Positions 1-8,914 of a DNA stretch of 64,000 nt are shown here, in pieces. Source of the DNA: JACPPO01 sp965262505 (lineage in GTDB: Bacteria > Acidobacteriota > Vicinamibacteria > Vicinamibacterales > UBA2999); the NCBI GenBank assembly GCA_965262505.1, contig CBDHFM010000030.1:2418001-2482000 (forward strand), given 5' to 3'. The translations under genes were made by a program, and so were the position numbers. The notes beneath the pieces were generated by a model. That model was not told the origin of the DNA. It searched no databases and was given only the letters and a program-made list of their open reading frames with translations. The number at the start of each line of letters is the position of its first letter. Within the stretch, counting starts at the first letter, position 1.

Positions 1-572
1 GTCGCCAGCGGCTCCAGAACGACATCGGGCGCCGTCGCCACGAACGCCACCTCGAACGACATCATTCCGGCGGCTGCGCGCAGGTCGGAAACAACTTCGT
101 CGAGAAACGAAAGGATCTCCCGCACATCCCGCTGTCGATACCCGTAATGCTCCCGGGGCCACTCCGCCAGCGTCGCCCGGGCCTGCCGTGCGACTTCAAT
201 CGCCCGCGTTCGGTCGGTACTCGACAACACTTCGCTGAGCAGGCCGGCGACTCTATCGCTCAGGAGCTGGAAGTCTTCCTCGGCGCGCGTCTGTACGTAC
301 CGCTGATACCGGGTGGAGGCGGCATGCCGATCGGTGCGCGCCCAGTCGATGGCACTCGCAGGCAGTGTCGCGGCATGCAGGCGGGGCGCCGTATCGCCCC
401 CTGTCACCATCGAAAAAACGACGCGATCGTCAAGGCGCGCGAATTCGCCGTAGCTGACGACGCTGTCGCCATCCGTGAGGAACAGACGGAGCAGCAGATC
501 GTCCGCGGCCGCCACGCCGATGCCGGGCGCCACAAGGCAACACAATGCGAACACACCGATTTTCGTAATCAC
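1..572 (-). CDS. Exported hypothetical protein, 3' part cut off by the window edge
   Basis: Open minus-strand frame of at least 190 codons with no stop before the window edge. I place the start at a GTG at 572 because the first ~20 residues form a signal peptide: short basic start (VITKIG), hydrophobic core FALCCLVAPGIGVA, AAA cleavage region. The mature part is mixed alpha/beta with many Arg and Asp and no cysteine cluster or catalytic motif that I recognise. It is probably secreted or periplasmic. No family is assigned. Confidence 0.6.
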   Translation of the reverse strand, partial: MITKIGVFALCCLVAPGIGVAAADDLLLRLFLTDGDSVVSYGEFARLDDRVVFSMVTGGDTAPRLHAATLPASAIDWARTDRHAASTRYQRYVQTRAEEDFQLLSDRVAGLLSEVLSSTDRTRAIEVARQARATLAEWPREHYGYRQRDVREILSFLDEVVSDLRAAAGMMSFEVAFVATAPDVVLEPLA

Positions 573-826
573 AGATACCCTGCTCGTTGCCTCATTGTAA
601 CCTCGCGTCGGCCTGTAGTACGCCTTGCCGCATCCGGGTTGTGGAAAAGGTGTTGATGACGCGTGCAAAAACTGTTGAGAAGCCGCCACGTGAAATTTAT
701 TTTCTGGAGGACGATTCAAGTCGCGGACCGCGTGGAGACTGCCTTCGCGTGGCGCTTCGCTTGATCTGCGGCCACCGAGGCGTAAGATCGACCGCGTTCC
801 CCCCCTCTTGTATTTAGTATCAGATC

Positions 827-1042
827 TTGACCGTTCACCGCTTCGAAGAAACTATCGGCGGGCGCGCCTACCTCATCGAGGTCATGCCCGTCAGCAACCG
901 TTGGCGCGCTCAGTTGCTGCGCTCGCCAGGGGTCCCGACGGCCATGATGCCGTTTTACGGGCCTACTCCGGATGAGGCCGCCCGGCAGCTGACCGAGTGG
1001 CTCACGCTTGCCCATCGGCGCCAGGCGTCCACGGTTGCCTAG
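827..1042 (+). CDS. Small conserved-looking hypothetical protein (71 aa)
   Basis: Short ORF from a TTG at 827, with an in-frame stop just upstream, so no earlier start exists. The protein (RFEETIGGRAYLIEV..., then a C-terminal helix DEAARQLTEWLTLAHRR) is compact and looks like a real small domain rather than random sequence, but I do not recognise the family. Its TAG stop lies inside the CTAG target duplicated by the adjacent IS701-type element, so the insertion fell exactly at the stop codon and left the protein intact. The start codon is the least certain part. Confidence 0.5.
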   Translation: MTVHRFEETIGGRAYLIEVMPVSNRWRAQLLRSPGVPTAMMPFYGPTPDEAARQLTEWLTLAHRRQASTVA

Positions 1043-2467
<1,425 letters not shown>

Positions 2468-2621
2468 CTAGACAGCTTGCATAGATAGACTGCCGTCCTG
2501 TCGAGTCTGGTCGGGGACCGTGACAGCTGCCAGTGACAACCGGGTCCCGCATTCGCACTCGGCGAACAAGCCCTTCGCCCGCACAGCGTGTTACGATCAG
2601 CGCTCGGCACCCCGTAAAAAT

Positions 2622-2697
2622 GGGCCTGTAGCGCAGTTGGGAGCGCGCCTGAATGGCATTCAGGAGGTCACCGGTTCGATCCCGGTCAGGTCCACCA
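2622..2697 (+). tRNA. tRNA-Ala (anticodon GGC), CCA encoded
   Basis: 76-nt cloverleaf. Acceptor GGGCCTG pairs with CAGGTCC (one G-U). The D arm contains GCGCAGTTGGGAGCGC. The anticodon arm CCTGA-ATGGCAT-TCAGG gives anticodon GGC, decoding GCC. The T arm is CCGGTTCGATCCCGG, and the gene ends with an encoded CCA. It stands alone between the IS701-type element and a 141-bp repeat. Confidence 0.96.
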
Positions 2698-2711
2698 AAT
2701 CTTGCTAGAAC

Positions 2712-2854
2712 CGGTTTCATAACCTCCAGGCGGGTCCTGACCGCGGACAGCCCCATTCGTGCTCGGCGCCAAAAGCACGTGTCACGAGGGAGGCGCCTGC
2801 GGCGCGAACGGGGCGGCCCCGTCCGCGGCCACCCGCGACGAGGTTATGAAACCG
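2712..2854 (+). repeat. Terminal-inverted-repeat element, copy 1 of 3 (~141 bp)
   Basis: Bounded by 15-bp perfect inverted repeats (CGGTTTCATAACCTC and its complement). Almost the same sequence occurs at 58240-58380 in the same orientation and, more diverged, inverted at 46946-47087. The interior is GC-rich and contains GAACGGGGCGGCCCCGT-type partial palindromes. No coding gene. It ends 3 bp before the stop codon of the converging MobA-like gene. It resembles a MITE or a large REP-type palindromic element. Confidence 0.85.
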
Positions 2855-2857
2855 TCT

Positions 2858-3469
2858 CTAGTCGTTCTTCCGTTCCTTGATGATCGCTTCGTAGTCGGCG
2901 GGCGTATCGACGTCGATCAGGCACCCTTCGTCATCGACTGTCACATTCATGAGCCGGTCGCCGGTGGCGTGGACGACGGCCCGCGCACCCTCGGCGAGCG
3001 GTGCGTGCCGCAGGGCGTCGAACACCGCGCGGTCAAACAGCACGGGATGGCCGTGGCGCTCACCGACGGCCGGCCGCACGATGGGTGCGTGCGTCCGCTC
3101 CCACGCCTCGATCACCTGCCGGATCGTGGAGGGGTGGATCATGGGAATGTCGACGGGCGTCACCAGCACGCCATCGACATCCAGCTTCGTCGCGGCGTCG
3201 AGTCCAATCCAGAGGGACGAGAGCTGGCCGAGCGCGGGCCGCGGGTTGGTGACGAAGACCGGGGTGATGGGTGGCCGGTCGGCAGCGATGGCGTCGATGA
3301 TCGCGGCGTGTTGGCTGCCGGTCACGATGACCACATCGCTGATATCCGCCGCCGAAAACGCGCGCACCACCCGCGCGACGAACGGCCGGCCGTCGGGATC
3401 GGGTAACAGCGCCTTCGGCCTGCGCATGCGGGTCGAATCGCCCGCCGCGAGAATGATGGCGGCCAGCAT
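2858..3469 (-). CDS. MobA-like NTP transferase (nucleotidyltransferase family)
   Basis: 203 aa from ATG 3469, preceded by a CAGGGG-type ribosome site. The N-terminus LAAIILAAGDSTRMRRPKAL is the glycine-rich nucleotide-binding loop (LAAGxSxRMGxxK) of the MobA/MocA/IspD-type fold. TPVDIPMIHPSTI carries the metal-binding Asp region, and RHGHPVLFDR is typical of the MocA/molybdenum-cofactor group. Likely transfers CMP or GMP to a pterin or other cofactor, possibly linked with moaE/moaD elsewhere in the window (inference). An upstream extension of the frame, overlapping the cold-shock gene, is not credible. Confidence 0.82.
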   Translation of the reverse strand: MLAAIILAAGDSTRMRRPKALLPDPDGRPFVARVVRAFSAADISDVVIVTGSQHAAIIDAIAADRPPITPVFVTNPRPALGQLSSLWIGLDAATKLDVDGVLVTPVDIPMIHPSTIRQVIEAWERTHAPIVRPAVGERHGHPVLFDRAVFDALRHAPLAEGARAVVHATGDRLMNVTVDDEGCLIDVDTPADYEAIIKERKND

Positions 3470-3692
3470 CCCCTGAATCCTAGCGGGAGCGTGTCGCACA
3501 CGCAATTCACAGACTCGTAAGGAGTTCTGGCGTCGTTGCTTGACTTCCGAAGTTGGACTCCCTACACTGGCCGAGCTTTTGGACCCGGCGCACGTGGGAC
3601 CGCCACTCGTCGTGGCTTCATCGTTCGCACACCAGCGGTCCATCGAGCGCCTGGGATGTTGTCCCAGGCTTTGCGCATCGGAGGACACGGCC

Positions 3693-3899
3693 ATGCCGAC
3701 TGGGACTATCGCACGCCTCCTCATCGACAAGGGATTCGGATTCATCCGCGATGAGGCCGGCATTGAACACTTCTTCCACCGTAGCGCCGTGCGCGGCGCT
3801 GTATTCGAGCTGCTGCGCGAGGGACAGCGCGTCGATTTCTCGTCCGAGGATTCCTCCAAGGGGCCTCGGGCCGGTGACGTTCGCCTGATCGAAAGCTAG
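3693..3899 (+). CDS. Cold-shock domain protein
   Basis: 68-residue single cold-shock domain from ATG 3693, with a good site GGAGG 9-13 bases upstream. It contains the RNP1-like KGFGFIRDEAG and the RNP2-like EHFFHRSAV, the nucleic-acid-binding motifs of CspA-type beta barrels, followed by EGQRVDF and KGPRAGDVRL. It binds single-stranded RNA/DNA as an RNA chaperone. The roughly 220-bp upstream region without a gene probably holds its promoter and 5' leader. A GC hairpin without a T run follows the stop. Confidence 0.93.
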   Translation: MPTGTIARLLIDKGFGFIRDEAGIEHFFHRSAVRGAVFELLREGQRVDFSSEDSSKGPRAGDVRLIES

Positions 3900-3909
3900 T
3901 CCCTGTTCG

Positions 3910-3931
3910 CCCGGCCCCTGACGGGGCCGGG
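3910..3931 (+). terminator. GC-rich hairpin after the cold-shock gene
   Basis: Perfect 9-bp stem CCCGGCCCC / GGGGCCGGG with a 4-base loop, 11 bases after the cold-shock stop. No T run follows, so it may be a 3' stabilising hairpin or a weak terminator. Confidence 0.45.
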
Positions 3932-3944
3932 ATCACCCATCACC

Positions 3945-4592
3945 ATGCCGCCGCCGACGCCCGCCCCGGGCGGCGCCCTTCGCCGCTCACTTCTCGCTGC
4001 TTCGTTCCTTGTCGCCGCGCTTGGCATCTACGGATTCTTCCAGCTCGGGCCCTTTCTGGCGAACGAAGACGCGCTGCAGCAGGCGGACGCGATCATGGTT
4101 CTGTCCGGCACACCGATGCGTCGCCCGCTGGAAGCCGCGGACCTCTTCCTCGCAGGCTACGCCCCGCGGATCGTGCTGACGCGTCAGACACGGGACGGCG
4201 GAGAGCGTGCGCTGGTTGCGCGGGGAGTTCCGTTCGCCGAAGACGTTGAGCGCACACGCGGCGTGTTTCTGCAGCTTGGCATCCCGGACGAGGCGATCGT
4301 CGTTCCCGACCAGATTCACGACAGTACGGCCGCGGAGGCCATCACGCTGCGCGAGTGGGCGACACGTCAGGGCTGGCGTCGAGTGATCATCGTGTCGTCG
4401 AAGTACCACCTGCGCCGCGCCGGTTTTGCCTTTCGCCGCGAGCTACGGGGGACTGACATCCAGACAGTGATGCGTGGCACGCGCTACGACGACCTCGAGC
4501 CGAACCGGTGGTGGCGGCAACGAGGCGACATCCGGGAGATCGTCTCCGAACTGCCGAAACTGCTCGCCTACGTCCTCGGACTTGGGGCGTGA
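3945..4592 (+). CDS. YdcF/DUF218-family membrane-anchored protein
   Basis: 215 aa. One N-terminal transmembrane segment (LLAASFLVAALGIYGFFQLG, residues ~16-35), then a DUF218 domain: ADAIMVLSG, the acidic/Thr region DSTAAEAITLREWA and the signature SSKYHLRRAGFAFRRE. DUF218 proteins (SanA, ElyC, YdcF) act at the cytoplasmic membrane and several are tied to envelope integrity; the reaction is unsettled. Convergent with the ABC-like gene on the right. Confidence 0.85.
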   Translation: MPPPTPAPGGALRRSLLAASFLVAALGIYGFFQLGPFLANEDALQQADAIMVLSGTPMRRPLEAADLFLAGYAPRIVLTRQTRDGGERALVARGVPFAEDVERTRGVFLQLGIPDEAIVVPDQIHDSTAAEAITLREWATRQGWRRVIIVSSKYHLRRAGFAFRRELRGTDIQTVMRGTRYDDLEPNRWWRQRGDIREIVSELPKLLAYVLGLGA

Positions 4593-4626
4593 GAGTTCAC
4601 GTGCTGTCCCTTGTTGAGGCTCTGCT

Positions 4627-5367
4627 TCACCAAGTTCGATGGCGCGGAGCCCGCCGGGTGAACCAGTCTCGCCACCCCGACGCGGCTGTCAGCGCTCCCG
4701 TGGCAGGTGTCAGCGTGAGCACGCGGCCCGACACCGCGCGCGCGAATGTCTGGTCGGCTGTCATGACGACCATCGCGAGGTGACGTCTTGCCGCAATACG
4801 TGCGAGGTCGGCCGCCAGTCGCGGCACCTGGTCTGGCGGCAGCGCGACGTTGGGGTGTTCGGCGAGCAGCACACGAGGACCGAGGGCGAGCGCCTTGCCG
4901 AGACGAACGCGCAACTGCCCGTCCGCATCCAGGTGTGCAACAGAGTGCGGCAACTGGTCCGGCGCTATCCCGACTTCGTCCGCCAGTAGCCGAACACTGG
5001 CGCGCATCGTCACCGACATCTCGTCGACCTCGAGCGAAAAGGGCAACGCCAGGTTCTGCTCCACGGTGAAACTCTCCAGCAGCACGACGCGCTCGCTGAG
5101 AATCCCGAACTGGCCCATGGCCGCCAGCCATGCATCCGGATCGGTGACGGCGCCTGTGGGTGTCCCGAAAACGTCCACATCGCCCAAGTCCGGAAGCGTC
5201 GCGCCAGTGATGAGGTTGACGAGCACCTCGGCTGCGACACGATCGAAGCCCAGGAGGGCCACAGACTCGCCCTGGCGAAGCTCGAGCCCTTCGACCCGCA
5301 GCGGACGAAGACCACCGTAGCTCTTTTGTACGCCGCGAAGGGCGATGGCGGCGTCAGCCGAAGGCAT
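4627..5367 (-). CDS. Degenerate ABC-transporter ATPase-like protein
   Basis: 246 aa with the overall order of an ABC nucleotide-binding domain: IALRGVQKSYGGLRPL (A-loop region), LLGFDRVAAEVLVNLITGA at the Walker A position, MGQFGILSERVVLLESFTV (Q-loop), LDADGQLRVRLGKAL at the signature, VLLAEHP at Walker B. The key residues are missing: no GKS/T in Walker A, LSGG replaced by LDADG, the Walker B Asp replaced by Ala-Glu, and MTADQ where the switch His is expected. So it is an ABC-fold pseudoenzyme, not a working ATPase. It overlaps the PHP gene by 14 nt, so it is probably translationally coupled as the third gene of the Fur-ferritin operon. No permease is nearby. Confidence 0.75.
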   Translation of the reverse strand: MPSADAAIALRGVQKSYGGLRPLRVEGLELRQGESVALLGFDRVAAEVLVNLITGATLPDLGDVDVFGTPTGAVTDPDAWLAAMGQFGILSERVVLLESFTVEQNLALPFSLEVDEMSVTMRASVRLLADEVGIAPDQLPHSVAHLDADGQLRVRLGKALALGPRVLLAEHPNVALPPDQVPRLAADLARIAARRHLAMVVMTADQTFARAVSGRVLTLTPATGALTAASGWRDWFTRRAPRHRTW

Positions 5368-6229
5368 GCGGGCGCGCCCCGCGCAGGCGCGCGAACTCCT
5401 CGGCGGGCAGCGTTACGGCGCCAGGCGCCCGCCCGTGCGCGGGATCGCCATGGAAATCCGACCCACCGGTGAGCAACAGATCCAGATCGCGCGCAATCTG
5501 GATGTACTGGCTGACAAGGGACGCGCCGTGGTCGGGGTGAAACGCTTCCACCGCATCGAGGCCGGCTTCGGCAAGCGAGGGGATGCGCGCCGTGAGACCG
5601 AGCTTGCCTGGATGCGCGAGCGACGCGATGCCGCCGGCCTGGTGGATGATCTCGATCACCGCATCTGGACTCGGACCCTCGCGGGGAACGTAGCCGGGAC
5701 ACCCGTCGCCGAGCCAGCGGTCGAACGCCTCCTGCATGTCGGCGACATGCCCGGCGTCAACCATGGCCCGCGCGACCTGCGGCCGTCCGACCGAACAGCC
5801 GCTCTCGCGGGTGGCCTGCCCCAGCGACGGCCCCAGGTCCACGGGCACACCCAGCGCGGCGAGGCGTGAGCCGATCGCCTCCACGCGCGCGATTCGCGCC
5901 GCGCGTTGCTTCTGGAGGAAGACGCCAAGCGCTTCGTTCTGGGGATCGAACAGGTAACCGAGCACGTGGAGATCCCGGCCCTCCTCTACGGCCGTGATTT
6001 CGATGCCGCTAATCGCCTGCATGCCCGATTCGAGTGCCAAAGCACGAACTTCCGCGACCGCCGCCACAGTGTCGTGATCGGTCACGGCCATCGCGGAGAC
6101 ACCTGAGGAGGCCGCGCGCTCGACCAGCTCCCGAGGCGTGCAGCGACCATCCGATGCGGTGGTATGGAGATGAAGGTCAATCACCCCTTGAGCATGCTCG
6201 GGGTGACCCAGCGGATAACGAACCGTCAC
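5354..6229 (-). CDS. PHP-domain phosphoesterase (RNase AM / YciV-like)
   Basis: 291 aa starting at GTG 6229. The PHP metal ligands are in place: DLHLHTTASDG (HxH), VTDHDT, the central Glu in GIEIT, ASLAHPGK and the C-terminal GSDFHGD. The layout with an inserted helical domain matches the YciV/TrpH group, known as 3',5'-nucleoside bisphosphate phosphatases and 5'-3' exonucleases acting on short RNA ends. The start GTGA overlaps the stop of the Fur-ferritin gene by four bases, so the two are translationally coupled. Confidence 0.88.
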   Translation of the reverse strand: MTVRYPLGHPEHAQGVIDLHLHTTASDGRCTPRELVERAASSGVSAMAVTDHDTVAAVAEVRALALESGMQAISGIEITAVEEGRDLHVLGYLFDPQNEALGVFLQKQRAARIARVEAIGSRLAALGVPVDLGPSLGQATRESGCSVGRPQVARAMVDAGHVADMQEAFDRWLGDGCPGYVPREGPSPDAVIEIIHQAGGIASLAHPGKLGLTARIPSLAEAGLDAVEAFHPDHGASLVSQYIQIARDLDLLLTGGSDFHGDPAHGRAPGAVTLPAEEFARLRGARPHAFG

Positions 6230-7206
6230 CGTGCGCCGCGCGCTGCGACGGATCCGCGCCGCGCCGGGCGGCGAGCTCGTCCCTGGCGCTTGAGAAGCCC
6301 GCGGTACTCGCGAACGAGCAGGTCGAGGTGCTCGCGCTCCTCGTCTGCGAATTCCAGGAAGATCTGCTTGCCTTCAGAATCCTCGAAGCGCTCGCCGTAT
6401 TTCTTGAAGAAGCGGTGCGAGCCGCGTTCGCAGCGGATGCCGATCATGAGGGCCTGCTGGTCGTTGACCCCGCGCTGCAGGCGCTCGACGCCCTCCGTAA
6501 ACAGGCCGTGCGCGGCACCTTTGAAGAAGAGGAAAGTCGGCAGCGACTCCAGCTTGGGATCTCGCTGCAGCAACTCTTTGTAACGCGCTTCCAGTTTACC
6601 CAGGTGCTCTTTTTCCTCGAGCGCGAGGTTCTCGAACACCTTGCGGCCGCGGGCATCGCGCGTCAGGCGCGCCGCGCGGCGGTAGAACTCGAAGCCGCTG
6701 CGCTCCGTGGCGATCGCGATGCGGAGCGCGTCGCGCGCAAACAGTAGGTCTGTGTGGCCCGACTGACTGGTCGAGTTGCGGCCCGTCCGGCACTCTTCGC
6801 ACGTGCCGTAGATCTGCACCACGCTCTGAGATGCGGTGAAGCTCCGGGCTGCCGCCACTTCTTCAACGAGCGCTTCAATATCCGAGCTGAGAAACTCGAA
6901 GGAGCGATGACAAGTCTTGCAGATCAGGTGGAAGTGACGCGGCTGGCGGTAAGAATGCTCGAACCTGAAGCGACCCTCGCCGAAGTCAACCTTGCGCGCG
7001 ATGCCCGCGTCCACCATCCACTGCAGCGTGCGGTAGACCGTCGCCCGGCTGATCTGCTGATCTTCGCGGCGTATCAGATCGACGAGGTCGTCGGCGCTGA
7101 GATGCCCTTCCTGACGCAGGAACACGTTGACGATCTGTTCCCGCTTGCTGGACCGTTTCCCGCCCGAGGGTTTGAGCCGGGTCAGGTCCTCAAGGGTGGT
7201 CGGCAC
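6226..7206 (-). CDS. Fur-family regulator fused to a ferritin-like (rubrerythrin) domain
   Basis: 326 aa from GTG 7206. Residues ~15-135 are a Fur/PerR-type repressor: winged helix with SRATVYRTLQWMVDAGIARK, metal site HFHLICKTC and a second CxxC in GTCEEC. Residues ~150-305 are a ferritin-like four-helix bundle with di-iron ligands: an Arg-Glu helix IAIATERSGFEFYRRAA, EEKEHLGKLE, then RCERGSHRFFKKYGERF and ADEEREHLDLL (two ExxH motifs). A metal or peroxide sensor joined to an iron/peroxide-handling domain is unusual. Only one non-TSD base separates the start from the duplicated target of the upstream ISAzo13 element, so the native ribosome site and promoter are displaced. The frame also runs back into the IS, which could give an N-terminal extension. 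Confidence 0.85.
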   Translation of the reverse strand: MPTTLEDLTRLKPSGGKRSSKREQIVNVFLRQEGHLSADDLVDLIRREDQQISRATVYRTLQWMVDAGIARKVDFGEGRFRFEHSYRQPRHFHLICKTCHRSFEFLSSDIEALVEEVAAARSFTASQSVVQIYGTCEECRTGRNSTSQSGHTDLLFARDALRIAIATERSGFEFYRRAARLTRDARGRKVFENLALEEKEHLGKLEARYKELLQRDPKLESLPTFLFFKGAAHGLFTEGVERLQRGVNDQQALMIGIRCERGSHRFFKKYGERFEDSEGKQIFLEFADEEREHLDLLVREYRGLLKRQGRARRPARRGSVAARGAR

Positions 7207-7210
7207 GTTA

Positions 7211-8513
7211 GAGCCTGTAAGGAAATAACTGCTTGTACTGTTGATCGGCGAGTAGTACGCTGCGCCCGTGGAGGTGGCCACCCTGCGGGCAAAGCATGCA
7301 GCGCTGGCGCCCGTGCTCACGGAGCGATCGCGCCGGGTGTGGGCGGCGACTGAGGCCCAGGCGATCGGTTATGGCGGCACGGCGCTGGTCGCCCGAGCCA
7401 CGGGTATCGCGACATCGACCATCCAGCGCGGTTTGCGTGAATTGACGGCGGACGAGCCGCTCGCGGGCGGCCGGACGCGAAGGGCGGGCGGCGGCCGCAA
7501 GCGCGCGATCGATCTCGACGCGACGCTGCTGCGCGATTTGGATGCGTTGGTTGAGCCGACCGCCCCCGGCGATCCCGACTCGCCGCTGCGGTGGACGTGC
7601 CAGAGCGCACGGACGTTGGCGGTGGCGCTCGACGGTCTGGGCCACCGCGTCAGCCACACGGTGGTCGCCGAGTTGTTGCACGGACTGGGCTACAGCCTGC
7701 AGGGCAACGCCAAGACTCGTGAGGGCCGCCAGCATGTCGATCGGGACGCGCAGTTTCGGTACATCGCCCGGCGCGTGCGACGCGCGCAACGGCAACAGCA
7801 GCCGACGATTTCGGTGGACACCAAGAAGAAGGAGCTGGTCGGCGCGTTCAAGAACGCGGGCCGCACCTGGCGCCCGGCGAAGACGCCGCAGCGGGTACAG
7901 GTCCACGACTTCGTGATCCCGGCCACCGCCACCACGGGCGGGAAGGCCATTCCGTATGGCATCTACGATCTGCATCGCAACGAAGGCTGGGTGCGTGTCG
8001 GGATCGATCACGACACCGCGAGCTTCGCGGTACGGTCGATCCAGCGTTGGTGGCAGCACATGGGTCGCCCGGCGTATCGACAAGCCCAGTCGCTGTTGAT
8101 CACGGCGGATGCAGGCGGGAGCAACGGGGCGCGCCTCCGGTTGTGGAAGTGGGAACTGCCGCGTCTGGCCAATCGGACGGGCTTGGTGATCACGGTCTGT
8201 CACTTTCCGCCGGGTACGAGCAAGTGGAACAAGATCGAGCATCGGGTGTTCTCGCACATCGCGATGAATTGGCGCGGCACCCCACTCGTCGACTTGGCCA
8301 CGATCGTGAGCCTCATTGGCTCGACGCACAGTCGGTCCGGACTCCGCGTTCGGTCGGAACTCGACCGCGGCCAATACCCGGGTGGCCTCACCGTCACCGA
8401 TGCGCAGCTGACGACGGTACGCCTCAAGCGGCATCGCTTTCACGGCGACTGGAACTACACGATCCATCCCGCTGCTCCGAGAACACAAAAGTCAGTAATT
8501 GTCTGACAAGCCC
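7211..8513 (+). mobile_element. ISAzo13-family insertion sequence, copy A (1303 bp, intact)
   Basis: Imperfect ~24-bp terminal repeats: left GAGCCTGTAAGGAAATAACT, right (reverse complement) GGGCTTGTCAGACAATTACT. Flanked by a 3-bp duplication TTA (7208-7210, 8514-8516). Three further near-identical copies (38721-40024, 55824-57126, 59078-60380) carry TTA/TAA duplications too, so the target preference is clear. Inserted between the Fur-ferritin gene and the erpA gene. Confidence 0.93.
7268..8506 (+). CDS. ISAzo13-family transposase, copy A
   Basis: 412 aa from GTG 7268. N-terminal helix-turn-helix region (VARATGIATSTIQRGLREL), then a DDE core with ISVDTKKKELVGAFKNAGR (Asp), LLITADAGGSNGARLRLWKW (Asp) and FPPGTSKWNKIEHRVFSHI (Glu), all characteristic of ISAzo13 transposases. 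The frame is intact. It differs from copies C and D at a few residues (for example TTVRLKRHRF instead of ATVRLERHRF). Confidence 0.93.
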   Translation: MEVATLRAKHAALAPVLTERSRRVWAATEAQAIGYGGTALVARATGIATSTIQRGLRELTADEPLAGGRTRRAGGGRKRAIDLDATLLRDLDALVEPTAPGDPDSPLRWTCQSARTLAVALDGLGHRVSHTVVAELLHGLGYSLQGNAKTREGRQHVDRDAQFRYIARRVRRAQRQQQPTISVDTKKKELVGAFKNAGRTWRPAKTPQRVQVHDFVIPATATTGGKAIPYGIYDLHRNEGWVRVGIDHDTASFAVRSIQRWWQHMGRPAYRQAQSLLITADAGGSNGARLRLWKWELPRLANRTGLVITVCHFPPGTSKWNKIEHRVFSHIAMNWRGTPLVDLATIVSLIGSTHSRSGLRVRSELDRGQYPGGLTVTDAQLTTVRLKRHRFHGDWNYTIHPAAPRTQKSVIV

Positions 8514-8558
8514 TTAGGTCAGACCCTTGCCCGTTTTCACCCTTTGACGTTCGCGGAT

Positions 8559-8882
8559 TTACACGCTGAAGGACGACCCGCATCCGCACGTGGAGACTGC
8601 GTTCGGGTTCTTGATGGTAAAACCGCCGCCCGTCACGGTATCGACGAAGTCGACCTCAGCGCCGCCGAGGTAGCTGATGCTCACAGGGTCGACGAACAAC
8701 TTCACGCCGTTCGATTCGAACACCTGGTCGGCATCGCCGCCGCCCTCTTCGATCATGAGGCCGTACTGAAAGCCGGAACAGCCTCCGCCCTGCACGAACA
8801 CTCGCAGGCCGCTGCCGCTCTTACCTTCTTCTGTGAGCAGCTCGTTGATTTTCGACGCCGCCGTCGCGGACACGTTGATCAT
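8559..8882 (-). CDS. erpA: A-type iron-sulfur carrier protein (ErpA/IscA family)
   Basis: 107 aa from ATG 8882, with AGGGAG upstream. The three invariant cysteines of A-type carriers are present: GGGCSGFQYG and the C-terminal STCGCGSSFSV. It receives [Fe-S] clusters from the scaffold and hands them to apo-enzymes in the cytoplasm; the adjacent class I fumarase is itself a [4Fe-4S] enzyme. A standard -10/-35 lies upstream (8915-8944). ErpA versus IscA cannot be decided here. Confidence 0.93.
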   Translation of the reverse strand: MINVSATAASKINELLTEEGKSGSGLRVFVQGGGCSGFQYGLMIEEGGGDADQVFESNGVKLFVDPVSISYLGGAEVDFVDTVTGGGFTIKNPNAVSTCGCGSSFSV

Positions 8883-8914
8883 GATCTGGTTCTCCCTGGG
8901 CAATCCCTGCTGTA

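Noticed and set aside
587..817. Frame containing FLEDDSSRGPRGDCLRV, resembling the C-terminus of cold-shock proteins
   Set aside because: Only about 12 residues resemble a cold-shock tail. The RNP motifs are absent and the rest is unrelated, so a pseudogene call is not supported.
2520..2708. 62-codon frame ending GIQEVTGSIPVRSTKSC
   Set aside because: This is a translation of the tRNA-Ala gene, a well-known annotation artefact.
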